NCBI GenBank assembly: GCA_963739045.1
Contig: CAVTYY010000001.1
Span: 186,001-250,000 of the forward strand
DNA length: 64,000 bases
Direction of reading: 5' to 3'
From: Halobacillus_B sp963739045
GTDB taxonomy: Bacteria; Bacillota; Bacilli; Bacillales; Halobacillaceae
The notes beneath the pieces were generated by a model. It was not told where the DNA came from, did not search any database, and saw only the letters and a list, made by a program, of their open reading frames with translations. Made by a program: the position numbers and the translations under genes. Every line of letters starts with the position of its first letter. Position 1 is the stretch's first letter. Positions 9,899 through 19,304 of this stretch are shown in pieces.

Positions 9899-11533
9899 AT
9901 GAAATCAGTACGTGCTGTATTAAATTACTTACAATCCGGCGGAGTTTCCCATATCTTTGGGATTCCTGCCGGTTCGGTGAATGCTTTTTTTGATGAGCTT
10001 TATGATCTTCCTGCTATTACTCCGGTTGTCACGAAGCATGAAGGAGCGGCCTCCTATATGGCCGCCGCCTACGCAAAATATTCTCAGTCGTTAAGTGTAT
10101 GTATTGCAAGCAGCGGGCCCGGAGGAACCAATTTAATTACCGGTGCCGCTAATGCCATGCGAGAGCATCTGCCAATCCTTTTCTTAACCGGTTCCGTCCC
10201 TGTAGATACGGTAGGATTAAATGCTTCGCAGGAATTAGACGCTTCTCCACTCTTTGCTCCCGTCACAAAATACAGCAAAAGGGTAGATTCAGCGGAAGAG
10301 CTTTTAACGGAAATTGATAGAGCCGTTACGATCGCTCTCTCAGGTGTACCGGGGCCGGTTCATATCGCTATGCCCATTGATGTTCAGCTGACGAACATCG
10401 AACCACCACTGCTTCCTGATTTCCCTGCCCGCACTCCGCTGCTCCCCGATGACCAACTCATTGAGCAGACGGTGAATAAACTATCAACGATTTCGAAAGG
10501 TTACATATTTGCCGGGCAAGGCATTCGAGGATGTACAGAAGATGTGATCGAGCTTGCAGAACTGCTGGACTGGCCGATTGTCTGTACTCCCCAGGCCAAA
10601 GGTTTAATGAGAGAAGATCATCCTTTATTTAAAGGCGTATTTGGATTTGCCGGGCATGAATCAGCCTCTGAGCTGGTAAACGAAGCAGATACACAAGCCG
10701 TTCTGATTGTGGGATCAAGCCTCGGAGAAACGGCAACCAACAATTACAATACAAACATAAACAAAGATAAGTTCACGGTGCAGATTGATTTAGATCCGAC
10801 AGTATTTAACCGCAAATATCCGGTAGATCTAGCTATTCATGGAGATGCCGGCGTGAGTGTAAGCGGGTTAACTGCAGGGTTAAAACTGGCAGGATTAAAG
10901 CCGCATCAATATTCTAAAACAGCCCCTGCCCCCGTCGAGACGTCTGCTGAATTTAACACACAAAATGTGCTGCGGTCGCTGCAGGACCTACTGCCGAAAT
11001 CAACCCGGTACACAATCGATATCGGCGAGTTCATGTCCTATGTCATTCACCATATGAATGTAATATGGGAGGACAGCTTTGATATTAATGTTCATTTCGG
11101 GGCAATGGGAAGCGGCATCGGCAGTGCCATCGGAGCTAAACTTGCTGATCCTGAGCGTCCGACAGTCAGTATCACAGGAGACGGCTGTTTCTTCATGCAT
11201 GGAATGGAGCTGCTGACAGCTAAGGAATACCAGATTCCTGTCCTCTTTATCGTTATGAATAATGCCAGATTAGGAATGGTTCACCATGGCCACGCCCTGC
11301 AATACAAACGAGTCCATGAACGATTTGGTCAAGAAGCTGTGGACATAGCTTCGATGGCACAAGCGCTGGGAATTCCGAATAAGCGTGTAGAGCAATTAGA
11401 TGAACTCAAGCAGGAAACTTTGGAAGAGCTTCTTCAAACTGATGGTCCAGCGATCCTAGAGATCGCGCTGGTCGACGACAATGTACCGCCTATGGGAGAC
11501 CGTGTGAAATTCCTTTCTTCCTTTGGTAAATAA
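9899..11533 (+). CDS. Thiamine-pyrophosphate-dependent enzyme, acetolactate synthase/benzoylformate decarboxylase family
   Basis: A 544-residue three-domain TPP enzyme. The catalytic Glu is E48 (TKHEGAASYMAA); a glycine-rich GPGGTN segment follows near 80. The TPP motif starts GDG at 427-429 and ends NN at 454-455. The central domain (about 185-320) is of the FAD/nucleotide-fold type with IFAGQGIRG. Length and order fit acetolactate synthase, pyruvate oxidase or benzoylformate decarboxylase relatives; the substrate cannot be named from sequence. AAGGAG precedes the ATG. It follows the GGDEF/EAL gene by 18 nt, an unexpected partner. A terminator follows. Confidence 0.85.
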   Translation: MKSVRAVLNYLQSGGVSHIFGIPAGSVNAFFDELYDLPAITPVVTKHEGAASYMAAAYAKYSQSLSVCIASSGPGGTNLITGAANAMREHLPILFLTGSVPVDTVGLNASQELDASPLFAPVTKYSKRVDSAEELLTEIDRAVTIALSGVPGPVHIAMPIDVQLTNIEPPLLPDFPARTPLLPDDQLIEQTVNKLSTISKGYIFAGQGIRGCTEDVIELAELLDWPIVCTPQAKGLMREDHPLFKGVFGFAGHESASELVNEADTQAVLIVGSSLGETATNNYNTNINKDKFTVQIDLDPTVFNRKYPVDLAIHGDAGVSVSGLTAGLKLAGLKPHQYSKTAPAPVETSAEFNTQNVLRSLQDLLPKSTRYTIDIGEFMSYVIHHMNVIWEDSFDINVHFGAMGSGIGSAIGAKLADPERPTVSITGDGCFFMHGMELLTAKEYQIPVLFIVMNNARLGMVHHGHALQYKRVHERFGQEAVDIASMAQALGIPNKRVEQLDELKQETLEELLQTDGPAILEIALVDDNVPPMGDRVKFLSSFGK

Positions 11534-11612
11534 CAAATTAATAAGTCCAATCTCTCGTTAGAGCTGCTTAGCATCTAACATTGAGGCGAGTAACCCCTTA
11601 TTTACCGCTAAA

Positions 11613-11654
11613 CACAGAGAACCCGAACCAATCTACCTGGTTCGGGTTCTTTGT
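11613..11654 (+). terminator. Hairpin terminator of the ACCCGAACCA type
   Basis: Left arm AGAACCCGAACCA, loop ATCTACC and right arm TGGTTCGGGTTCT followed by TTG. The same arm sequence recurs at 18498-18543 and, in short form, at 31036-31071. Confidence 0.8.
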
Positions 11655-11680
11655 GCTGTAACAATTTGTTCCACTCTCAC

Positions 11681-12202
11681 TTAAGCAGACTGATCTCCTG
11701 CTAGGTCTACTACTTTTGTTTTTAAATTATTTCTTGCTCGAAACAATCGCGACTTCACTGCTGAGTTGGTCAGCTTAAGTGCAGAAGCAATTTCTTTTTC
11801 CTGAAGTTCTCCATAGTACTTCAGCTGAAACACTTTTCTTAGTTTAGTTGGCAAAGTATTGATCTTCTCCTTAATCCCCTGACGAAAATCATTTTCTTCG
11901 ATCTCTTTTTCTACCGCGGACTCAGAAAAAGCAATCTGATTCTCCGGTAAACATGTTTCCTCAAGGGACAGTACAGGCGTACGTTTTTCTTTGCGTAATA
12001 AATCAATTGCTGTACGTTTGGCAATCGTCGTCAGCCACGCCCCCACCTTGGCTTCATCCTCTATTAAATGTAGTTTGTGGTAAGCTTTCAGGAAAGATTC
12101 CTGCAAAACATCTTCAGCAAGCCCCTGATCCTTAGTCAAACTGAAAGCTGCCCGAAACACTCTGTGATAATACGTTTCATAAATGTAATTAAAATCCTGC
12201 AT
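11681..12202 (-). CDS. ECF-type RNA polymerase sigma factor
   Basis: A 173-residue protein with sigma region 2 (about 5-75, with DQGLAEDVLQESFLKAY and WLTTIAKRTAIDLLRK) and region 4 (about 115-165, with ELQEKEIASALKLTNSAVKSRLFRAR), joined by an acidic linker. This is the ECF group architecture. The ATG at 12202 is one codon inside an in-frame GTG; the ribosome site is weak. It lies 25 nt after the permease stop and so is probably the last gene of the GntR-ABC-permease operon. No anti-sigma gene is adjacent, which is unusual for an ECF factor. Confidence 0.88.
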   Translation of the reverse strand: MQDFNYIYETYYHRVFRAAFSLTKDQGLAEDVLQESFLKAYHKLHLIEDEAKVGAWLTTIAKRTAIDLLRKEKRTPVLSLEETCLPENQIAFSESAVEKEIEENDFRQGIKEKINTLPTKLRKVFQLKYYGELQEKEIASALKLTNSAVKSRLFRARNNLKTKVVDLAGDQSA

Positions 12203-12227
12203 CACTGTGCCTGCCCCTTTTTAGGAT

Positions 12228-14192
12228 TTAGTTATAGTATTTTTTTACAAAATCAGGAACTTCATCACTTTCCAGCCCGAATACTTCCGAATTTGCGGAT
12301 GGTGAATCGCTATATTCAATTTGAACTAAATAAGGATAAGAGGAATGATAAACTAGCTGCTTCGTAAGCGGTAAAAGCTGGCGGATTTGAGCTTTATCGG
12401 TTATTTTTTTGCCAGCTTCACTTTCCCACTGCCCACTTTCAAAAATTCTTAGTCGCTCTTCCCATTTCATTGAATCTCGAACTTTTATAATTTTTATAGA
12501 AGAAATTTCATCGGCCGTAGTAAAGGCCTTCTGGTATTTTCCCTGCTCTTTCAGCCAGTTGATCGTGCGGTCAAAGGTTGGAGGTATTGTAGCTGATCCT
12601 ACTACCTTTCCGTTCTTATTTCCGAGAACTTGAGAGGAATTGGCAGGCGGCGATTGCATGCTGCTGTAAGACTCGTCTATCAATTCCTTCTTAAACCGGG
12701 TGAGATACTCTTCTATTTGCTCGGGGTCCGTAATGTGGATCCCAGTATTTCTTGGTCCCACTGGGTTTATAGTGATCTCATCCAGATCGCTTGACGTCAT
12801 TTGCAGAAATGGTTCTGTAAATTGTTTATAGTCCAAGGACTCATAGATCGGTTTTAAATAAGGATCCAATGAGTGATCGTACTTGTATTCATAGCTTCGA
12901 ATCACCTTACTACCATTGTTCAATTCATAAGCTATGAAGAGAGTTCGATCCCCTTCTCCTTCCGGTACAGCATTGTCAATCAGGTGTTTTTGAAGTTTTC
13001 GAACATCCTCAATGGTTTTGGAGTCCGTTAAGTATTTAGAGTCATCGTCTTTCTTATATCGATAGGAACTTTCATCAAGGAAAACTTGCTCAATATTTTT
13101 CTGCTGAGGAATTCTCGTTTCATAACCAAAAGGATCCCAGTTGACGATAAGGATAACGAGAGCACCAGCCGCTAGAAAATACACATATCCTTTGAAATGC
13201 TGCAGCCGGAAGATTCTCCACGATTTATGGAGCAGCATTTCTGCCAGCAAATAACCAATTAACGATCCCACAATATAGCCAAAAGTCAGCCAGCCGTAGC
13301 TGGATTGAGAACTCCAGAAAAAGGATCCTGCTAACATCGCGAAGCACGCAGCTACTCCATATTTAAAGAAAGGCTTGAGCTTAGGATAAGCAAGTGCCTG
13401 AGAGGCCGTCTCAATCGGCCGCTTCTGGTAGAAATATAGCGAAAGAAAGAATAGCGCTGCAGAAATCAAGCCATATAACAAAATATCAAATCCGGTGATG
13501 TCACCATGGTCCGCATATAACAGCCGGGTAATAGGTGATAAATGAGAAATCTGATAGTTAAATATAAATTCTGAAGTAAAACCTTTTAAATAAATTTCCA
13601 AATTATAAGCAGTGAGAAAAATTAGACCTGTAGGCAAGAACAAAAAGATATACGTTAAGATCCCTTGGACAAACGAGAGACCCGTTAGCGTGCCTACAAA
13701 AATGCCAGCAATATAAAGTAACGTGGTATAAAGAAAGATAACTCCCATCCAATGCCATACATCACTAGTTGAATAATAGACCGAAACATCCACACCAGCC
13801 TGCATCAATAATAAAACTACCCCTGTAAGGATGACCGGAATCATCAGTAAAACAAAACCTGTAACGACATGAAGAACAAACAGCTGGATTCTTTTCACAG
13901 GCAGACTGTGAATGAAATCTGAAGAATTCTTCACCTGTACATAACGCAGAAGAAAGACGGCCATTAATATCGGTACCAACAACAGCAGAAAGTATTGCAT
14001 TTCATAACTCGTAGTAAAAAGACCTTTCTGTGCCGTTTGAAAAACTTGGTCGTCGTTTTTACTGACCTCCATCAATATTTGGAGCGGGAGAATGAACAGC
14101 AGACCGACCAGATAGACTATGCTGATCCACCCTGTACTGCGCAGATCTTGTTTGATGATCTCTTTTTTAAACCATGATATTCTCAATGGCAT
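12228..14192 (-). CDS. ABC-2-type transporter permease with large C-terminal domain
   Basis: From the ATG at 14192 (preceded by GGGGGGTG) the product is about 654 residues. Eight or nine hydrophobic helices fill the first ~370 residues, in paired blocks such as YFLLLLVPILMAVFLLRYV and IAGIFVGTLTGLSFVQGILT. The remaining ~280 residues are hydrophilic and probably extracytoplasmic. An upstream in-frame ATG at 14231 would add 13 residues and lies deep in the ATPase gene. It overlaps the ATPase by 26 nt and is clearly its partner. The arrangement resembles YtrA-YtrB-YtrC/D of B. subtilis; the substrate is unknown. Confidence 0.82.
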   Translation of the reverse strand: MPLRISWFKKEIIKQDLRSTGWISIVYLVGLLFILPLQILMEVSKNDDQVFQTAQKGLFTTSYEMQYFLLLLVPILMAVFLLRYVQVKNSSDFIHSLPVKRIQLFVLHVVTGFVLLMIPVILTGVVLLLMQAGVDVSVYYSTSDVWHWMGVIFLYTTLLYIAGIFVGTLTGLSFVQGILTYIFLFLPTGLIFLTAYNLEIYLKGFTSEFIFNYQISHLSPITRLLYADHGDITGFDILLYGLISAALFFLSLYFYQKRPIETASQALAYPKLKPFFKYGVAACFAMLAGSFFWSSQSSYGWLTFGYIVGSLIGYLLAEMLLHKSWRIFRLQHFKGYVYFLAAGALVILIVNWDPFGYETRIPQQKNIEQVFLDESSYRYKKDDDSKYLTDSKTIEDVRKLQKHLIDNAVPEGEGDRTLFIAYELNNGSKVIRSYEYKYDHSLDPYLKPIYESLDYKQFTEPFLQMTSSDLDEITINPVGPRNTGIHITDPEQIEEYLTRFKKELIDESYSSMQSPPANSSQVLGNKNGKVVGSATIPPTFDRTINWLKEQGKYQKAFTTADEISSIKIIKVRDSMKWEERLRIFESGQWESEAGKKITDKAQIRQLLPLTKQLVYHSSYPYLVQIEYSDSPSANSEVFGLESDEVPDFVKKYYN

Positions 14193-15063
14193 AGCCGGCA
14201 CCCCCCATTTCGTAAATAAAGATCTCTTCAAGCGTCAATGGAAGCCGGTCATAAAGCAGAGGTTCTTGCGAGTAGATTTCTTCTTCCACAATCTTTTCTT
14301 CACCCCGGATAATATAGAGCCGGACACTTCCGCGCTTCTCATGATAAACTACATCCAATTGGCTGGCATCCAAATCCTTTCCACCACGGAAAGCGACCTG
14401 CACTTTATGGATATCAGACTTTAAGTCATCGAGTTCTTTTTCTATTAAAATTGAACCTTTATGAAGAATACCAATATGATCACAGATATCTTCCACTTCT
14501 CTTAAATTATGAGAAGAGATCATCACCGTCATGGAACGATCAGCCACATCTTGAATGATTAAATTCTTCACTTTCCGTCGAACGACGGCATCCAATCCAT
14601 CAAATGGCTCATCAAGGATTAATAAGTCCGGCATAGCGGACAAAGCCAGCCAAAAGGAAACCTGTCGCTGCATCCCTTTTGAAAACGTACTTATTTTTTT
14701 ATTTTCATCCAGTTGAAATAAATCCTTTAACCGCTGATAACGTTCTTGGCTCCAGTTTGGGTAGAGGTTTTCATAATAGCCTGCCATTTGCTTTGTAGTG
14801 TAATGGGCAAAGAAAAAGGGGGCATCAGGGAGAAATACCAGGCGGCTTTTCACTTCGATATTCTCAAACACCGGCTGATCTTCAATTTTGATTTCGCCCG
14901 AGTTCTGTTTAATAATGCCTGCAAGCATTCTTAGTAAGGTCGTCTTCCCCGCTCCGTTTGACCCCAGCAGTCCGTAAATCGAACCCTTTTCAACCGTAAA
15001 ACTTACGTCGTTTAATACCTGGGTATGTTCAAATGTTTTATGTAAATGAGTGATATTAATCAT
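14167..15063 (-). CDS. ABC transporter ATP-binding protein (YtrB-like)
   Basis: A 298-residue ATPase. Walker A GSNGAGKT is at 34-41, the signature is the degenerate FSKGMQRQ, Walker B is DLLILDEP and the H-loop is MISSHNLREVEDICDHIG. The last ~80 residues form an extra domain common in the YtrB/CcmA group. It overlaps the GntR gene by 8 nt at its 5' end and the permease by 26 nt at its 3' end, so the three are translationally linked. Confidence 0.9.
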   Translation of the reverse strand: MINITHLHKTFEHTQVLNDVSFTVEKGSIYGLLGSNGAGKTTLLRMLAGIIKQNSGEIKIEDQPVFENIEVKSRLVFLPDAPFFFAHYTTKQMAGYYENLYPNWSQERYQRLKDLFQLDENKKISTFSKGMQRQVSFWLALSAMPDLLILDEPFDGLDAVVRRKVKNLIIQDVADRSMTVMISSHNLREVEDICDHIGILHKGSILIEKELDDLKSDIHKVQVAFRGGKDLDASQLDVVYHEKRGSVRLYIIRGEEKIVEEEIYSQEPLLYDRLPLTLEEIFIYEMGGAGYAIENIMV

Positions 15064-15433
15064 CGTCTTTTCCCCCTTTAACTTCGTTTATTAAGGTTTC
15101 CATTTCAGAAGCCGGCATTCCCAGGTAATCTGCCTCTGCCAAAAGACGCTTCAGCTCTGCCCGAACCTTTTCAAGCTTTTTTGTATTTTCTGTTCGGTCT
15201 AATGAATTCACAAAGCTGCCTTTACCTTTAAGTGAGTAGATAAACTCTTGAGATTCTAATTCCCGGTAGGCTTTCTGTATCGTATTAGGATTAATGGTCA
15301 TTTGCTGTGCAAGTTCTCTGACGGAGGGGAGCTTCTCATCCGCTTCCATGACTCCTTCTATAATGAGCTGCTTAAATTTTTCAACTAATTGTTCGTATAT
15401 AGGTTTACGACTTCTAACATCCAGCTCAAACAT
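15056..15433 (-). CDS. GntR family transcriptional regulator (YtrA-like)
   Basis: The ATG at 15433 follows GGGAGGTG at 6 nt, giving 125 residues; an upstream in-frame codon lacks a site. The N-terminal winged helix-turn-helix is of the GntR type (KPIYEQLVEKFKQLI, LPSVRELAQQMTINPNTIQKAYRELE), and the short alpha-helical tail (about 75-125) is the YtrA subfamily form. First gene of the operon with the ABC transporter. A 25-bp palindrome just upstream is the likely autoregulatory operator. Confidence 0.9.
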   Translation of the reverse strand: MFELDVRSRKPIYEQLVEKFKQLIIEGVMEADEKLPSVRELAQQMTINPNTIQKAYRELESQEFIYSLKGKGSFVNSLDRTENTKKLEKVRAELKRLLAEADYLGMPASEMETLINEVKGGKDDD

Positions 15434-15467
15434 CCATTCACCTCCCAGGTTTATTTGCACTGTATTA

Positions 15468-15492
15468 ACTGTATTAATATTAGTAGTACAGT
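15468..15492. promoter_or_regulatory. Candidate GntR/YtrA operator
   Basis: ACTGTA and TACAGT face each other across 13 nt. The site covers the likely transcription start of the GntR-ABC operon. The spacing resembles known YtrA-type sites. Assignment is by position and symmetry only. Confidence 0.6.
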
Positions 15493-15495
15493 AGT

Positions 15496-15524
15496 AGTAT
15501 AGCGGATTATTTTTAAATTGAAAA
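15496..15524 (-). promoter_or_regulatory. Candidate promoter of the GntR-ABC-permease-sigma operon
   Basis: On the minus strand, TTTTCA and TATACT are separated by 17 nt. The -35 is weak and the -10 good. The palindrome at 15468-15492 lies immediately downstream, as expected for repression. Confidence 0.45.
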
Positions 15525-15812
15525 GGATAATTTTCAATTTAATCAACTAGTAGTTAAAGAAGAACTTCCAGTTACCCGACACTTCTTCCAGATTAGTGGA
15601 GGATTGTGTAAGACTCGACTTCGAGGTAATTAAGGCCCGTTACTTGGTTAAGAGTAAGGGTGGCAGGGAAACGATTCGTCTTGTTCCATCGCCCAGGCAC
15701 TCGAGACATAAGCCCCCTCCCAAGGAATAGTACATCCACCCTCCATATTAGAGCATGTATGCTCCTGGGACTTTCATGCTACCGTTGGAATTTTCGCATT
15801 TTCTTGAAGGGG
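15525..15812. other. Intergenic region before repeat copy 3
   Basis: No gene seen. Short frames here have no ribosome site and run into the repeat. The block around 15655-15690 (GTGGCAGGGAAACGA) may be a decayed relative of the neighbouring repeat, but I cannot align it over any length. Confidence 0.4.
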
Positions 15813-15981
15813 GTTTCGAGATTCTATTATGGCAAGGGGGCGGAGGGAACGGTGAGACTCCTGTGGGAATTGCGGGACAGCTGAGACCCCACAGAGCTTT
15901 GCTCGAGGAGACTCAGCGCCCGCCCCACGGAAAGCGATCCTTTTCCCGCAGCCCCCTAAACTCCCCCTATATTCTCGAAAC
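15813..15981 (+). repeat. ~170 bp intergenic element with terminal inverted repeats, copy 3
   Basis: Bounded by GTTTCGAG and CTCGAAAC. The core is near-identical to 6381-6550 (GTGAGACTCCTGTGGGAATT, GCTTTGCTCGAGGAG, GCCCGCCCCACGGAAAGCGA). Same orientation as copy 2. Confidence 0.85.
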
Positions 15982-16147
15982 TGAGTCTTCAAGAATTGGG
16001 AGCTTTATCGGAAAATCGAACTGCTGAATTTTGAAGTTCGCTAATAACTCTTAAATACAGAATCATCCCCAAAGTTATCCCTTCGACTTCCCGAGTATTT
16101 TTTTCCCCTTAGCCCAGACTATAGAGAAGACAGGAGGAAAGAAATAG

Positions 16148-17545
16148 ATGAAAAACCATCATATAATCGAACAGACGGTAAAGCACAAACAAAAGAAACA
16201 AATGGCCAAAGGAAAAAGCGGAGCCCTCGTCTGGTGGCAGCTTTCGTTAATAGGAATTGGCTCCATTATCGGAGCGGGTTTCTTTCTAGGAACAGGATTG
16301 TCCATCCAGCTGGCAGGCCCTGCTATTTTAATCAATTATTTCATCGCTGGTGTGACTGTCTTCTTTGTATTTGCCGCTTTAGCTGAAATGACCGTCAACG
16401 ATCCTGTTAAGGGGTCATTTAGAATCTATGCCAAGAAAGCATATGGTCACTCGGCGGGATTTGTTTCAGGGTGGATGTATTGGCTTTCCGGAGTATTAAT
16501 CATGTCCAGCGAAATCATTGCCCTTTCCACTTTTACGCAGTATTGGTTTCCAGCTATTCCTTTATGGATTTTTTCAATTATTTATACAGCTATTGGATTT
16601 GGTATCAATTTACTTGGGGTGAGGAATTTCGGAAAGATAGAATCGATCTTTGCTGTGGTGAAGCTGACAACCCTGCTCGCTTTTGTTTTGTTTGGCTTCC
16701 TCCTTTTGTTTCATATCATTACGCCGGCAGATATAACGGCAAGCGGTACCCATCTGTCCCAAAAATTTATGCCCAATGGATTAAAAGGATTATGGTCAGC
16801 CCTTATTTTCGTTTTCTTCTCATTCGGTGGCATTGCCGTAATAGGCGTGGCTTCTACTGAGTTGAAAAGTAAAAAAGATGTACCCAAAGCAGGAATAGGA
16901 ATGCTCGTTACGCTCGTTTCCGTCTACATTTTATCGCTTTCCTTTGTACTGTGGATGGTTCCGTGGAATAAAATTAATGAATCGGAGAGTCCATTTGTTA
17001 CCGCTTTATCTTCCTTTCAAATTCCATATTTAGATTCGATTTTTAATATCATTATTATTAGTGCAGCGTTCTCTACTATGGTAGGAGCACTATATTCCAT
17101 TACGAATGTGCTCGTTTCGCTTGCCCGGGATGAAGACGCTCCTTCTTCAATGGCGAATAAAAACAGCCGTGGTGTAGCTTTGAAATCTCTCGGTTTGACA
17201 GCCATTGCTCTTGCAGTCTCGATTTCGCTTTCCTTTTTCCTTCCAGATACCGTATATGAATACATTACGACGTCTGCCGGTGTACTCTTGATCATGAATT
17301 GGGCGATTATTCTTTCCTCACAGCTTAAACTCCGTCCCAATTATAAGGATGAATCCGCTGGCAGATTTAAAATGCCAGGTTACCCCTTCACCTCATATGC
17401 CGGGCTGTTCATGATCGCTCTAACGATAATTGGCGCCCTTCTCAGCGGCGGCCAGCGCATTGGAGTTTTTATTAGTCTCGGTTTAATACTATTGATTATC
17501 GTTATTTATAAACTGGTTCAGCATCGCCTTCATCCCAGAGGATAA
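16148..17545 (+). CDS. APC-family amino acid permease
   Basis: A 465-residue membrane protein with about 12 hydrophobic segments, starting with the APC signature GIGSIIGAGFFLGTGLSIQ (about 37-55). The amphipathic N-terminus (KHKQKKQMAKGK) and the PVKGSFRIYAKKAYG loop are typical of the AapA/YbxG/YdgF group of amino acid:proton symporters. CAGGAGG lies 11 nt before the ATG. The substrate cannot be named. It appears to be monocistronic. Confidence 0.85.
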   Translation: MKNHHIIEQTVKHKQKKQMAKGKSGALVWWQLSLIGIGSIIGAGFFLGTGLSIQLAGPAILINYFIAGVTVFFVFAALAEMTVNDPVKGSFRIYAKKAYGHSAGFVSGWMYWLSGVLIMSSEIIALSTFTQYWFPAIPLWIFSIIYTAIGFGINLLGVRNFGKIESIFAVVKLTTLLAFVLFGFLLLFHIITPADITASGTHLSQKFMPNGLKGLWSALIFVFFSFGGIAVIGVASTELKSKKDVPKAGIGMLVTLVSVYILSLSFVLWMVPWNKINESESPFVTALSSFQIPYLDSIFNIIIISAAFSTMVGALYSITNVLVSLARDEDAPSSMANKNSRGVALKSLGLTAIALAVSISLSFFLPDTVYEYITTSAGVLLIMNWAIILSSQLKLRPNYKDESAGRFKMPGYPFTSYAGLFMIALTIIGALLSGGQRIGVFISLGLILLIIVIYKLVQHRLHPRG

Positions 17546-17646
17546 ATTTCATCTTCCCTTCCATGAAAGGACCCTGAATTTTCATTCATCAAACGTACGA
17601 GCATTGAATACCTTTGAAGAAGAGTGAATGTTGGGGGGGAGTTTAC

Positions 17647-18453
17647 GTGAAAGGCTATGTTGAAACCGCAGAATTTGAGCATCTATTCTGGCTGCAGATC
17701 TTAGGAGACCATGCTCGTTTTATCCATGATGCTCTTGTGGTAAGCGAAAAAGAAGAACTTAGACTTGCCACTGAATTTAAAGACACGTGGGATGATTTGT
17801 TAAACCATGTAAGAAATAAGGAAGTAAAGGACTATCAAATATTCACGAATGAAATCGGCGATACGGCAAGAAGTTTTCACAAGTACACGCTGGCCTTGTT
17901 AGATAAAAGCCTGCTTGGAGAAATTAGAATTCATATTGGGCCTACCTTTATGAACCACATGATTAATGAATTAGAGGAATATTTACTCGTGATCAGCTAT
18001 TTAGGTATTGGAGAAATCCCTCCTATTTTCCACGAGCTTCACCACCACATGCTGTGGCTGTTAGATGCTTCTTTCCATGCCTCCGCTATCAATGACGAAA
18101 TCGACGGCGTAGAAAAACGGCTGAAAGCAAAAAGTGCTGAATTTGAACATGAATTTAATCAATTCTACTTAAAAGCTGTGGAAATACATGGATATTTGCG
18201 AACCCATCGGCAGTCCTTTCCGGCACTTAGACGATTTAATAAAGAAGTAGAAATAGAAATGAAATTATTTAAAACCTTCCTCAGGGAATTAGAAGAAATG
18301 GAGATTTCTGCGGAGCTCTTAGGGACTTTTACTGTTCTTATAGCTGACCATATGGCAAGAGAGGAATGCTATTATTTATATAAACTAGCTGAATCTACAA
18401 AAGGTGACTATCCGGCATGCGACCCTACCAGCCCACGGGTTGAAAAACGATAA
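17647..18453 (+). CDS. DUF2935 domain protein
   Basis: The GTG at 17647 is preceded by GGGGGGGAG; the earlier ATG at 17614 has no site. The ~268-residue product has two similar alpha-helical halves (about 5-130 and 135-260), each beginning with a FEHLFWLQILGDHARFI-like or FHELHHHMLWLLDA-like segment. This is the DUF2935 duplication. Conserved His and Glu residues (EHLFWLQ, DHARF, DHMAREE) suggest a metal-binding four-helix bundle, an inference from the fold. The function is unknown. A hairpin terminator follows. Confidence 0.82.
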   Translation: MKGYVETAEFEHLFWLQILGDHARFIHDALVVSEKEELRLATEFKDTWDDLLNHVRNKEVKDYQIFTNEIGDTARSFHKYTLALLDKSLLGEIRIHIGPTFMNHMINELEEYLLVISYLGIGEIPPIFHELHHHMLWLLDASFHASAINDEIDGVEKRLKAKSAEFEHEFNQFYLKAVEIHGYLRTHRQSFPALRRFNKEVEIEMKLFKTFLRELEEMEISAELLGTFTVLIADHMAREECYYLYKLAESTKGDYPACDPTSPRVEKR

Positions 18454-18497
18454 AATGTATTCGGACATTATTAGGACGGCCAACGGTAAGAAAAATG

Positions 18498-18543
18498 CAG
18501 AAAAACCCGAACCAATGTAAAATCAATGGTTCGGGTTTTTCTA
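18498..18543. terminator. Bidirectional hairpin terminator of the ACCCGAACCA type
   Basis: AGAAAAACCCGAACCA pairs with TGGTTCGGGTTTTTCT. There are T-runs on both strands, so it can end both the DUF2935 gene and the convergent flavin reductase gene. Confidence 0.88.
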
Positions 18544-18570
18544 GTTAATAAAGTTCCTTTTTCCTACCCT

Positions 18571-19167
18571 TTACTCAGGAAAATCCGGATTAGGCAGTTT
18601 ATAAAATTCTCGAATATAGCTGTAGTCCCCGGCCATCCTTCCCACAGGAGCAAGTTTATACGGATCCACCTTGTCCGTCTGCTGGTAGAGTTCATCTTGA
18701 ATATGGTAGCCTGTGACTTTTCCAAGAACGAGGTTATTCGAGCCAAGTTCAATGATCCGGTCAAGCTCGCACTCCATACTAATCGGGGCATCGGCTACTC
18801 TGGGAACTTGGACTAATCGACCGGCGGATGCACGAGTGCCGGCGAGGGAAAATTCATCTTCATCCGAACGATATGCCTTGCTGGATTCATACATTTGATT
18901 GGCCAGAGACTCTGAAACAATATTGACTACGAACTGTTCCATTGCTTTTATATTCGTTAACGTATCTTTCTCCATCTCATTGCTTCCAATTGAAAAACAC
19001 AAGGTTACAGGGTCCATCGAAGCAACGGTAAAGAAACTGAACGGTGCCAGGTTCCGGACTCCTTCTTTGCTGAGAGTGGAAACCCAGGCGATGGGTCTTG
19101 GCACAACCGCCCCTTTAATCAGCTTGCTCATTTCATGATTTTTAAAGTCATTTCGCTCAATAAACAT
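18571..19167 (-). CDS. Flavin reductase-like FMN-binding split-barrel protein
   Basis: A 198-residue protein with the split-barrel layout: VVPRPIAWVSTLSKEG near 21-36, NLAPFSFFTVASMDPVTLCF and FVVNIVSESLANQM. This is the flavin reductase/DIM6-NTAB family that binds FMN and often serves as the reductase for a two-component oxygenase or as an oxidoreductase. AGGAGGAGG lies 7 nt before the ATG. No partner oxygenase is next to it. Confidence 0.85.
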   Translation of the reverse strand: MFIERNDFKNHEMSKLIKGAVVPRPIAWVSTLSKEGVRNLAPFSFFTVASMDPVTLCFSIGSNEMEKDTLTNIKAMEQFVVNIVSESLANQMYESSKAYRSDEDEFSLAGTRASAGRLVQVPRVADAPISMECELDRIIELGSNNLVLGKVTGYHIQDELYQQTDKVDPYKLAPVGRMAGDYSYIREFYKLPNPDFPE

Positions 19168-19304
19168 CTCGTTCCCTCCTCCTAGGATCTAATGCCATCT
19201 TATATCAGTTGGAAGTCCTTCTCACTTAAATTGCCTGAAAATTTGTTTAACCGAAACAAAAAAGGGAATATAAGGATAAACACTATTGGAGAGGAGCACA
19301 CATC

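Noticed and set aside
15660..16027. Overlapping frames of 72-90 codons on both strands
   Set aside because: They coincide with repeat copy 3 and its flank; no start signals.
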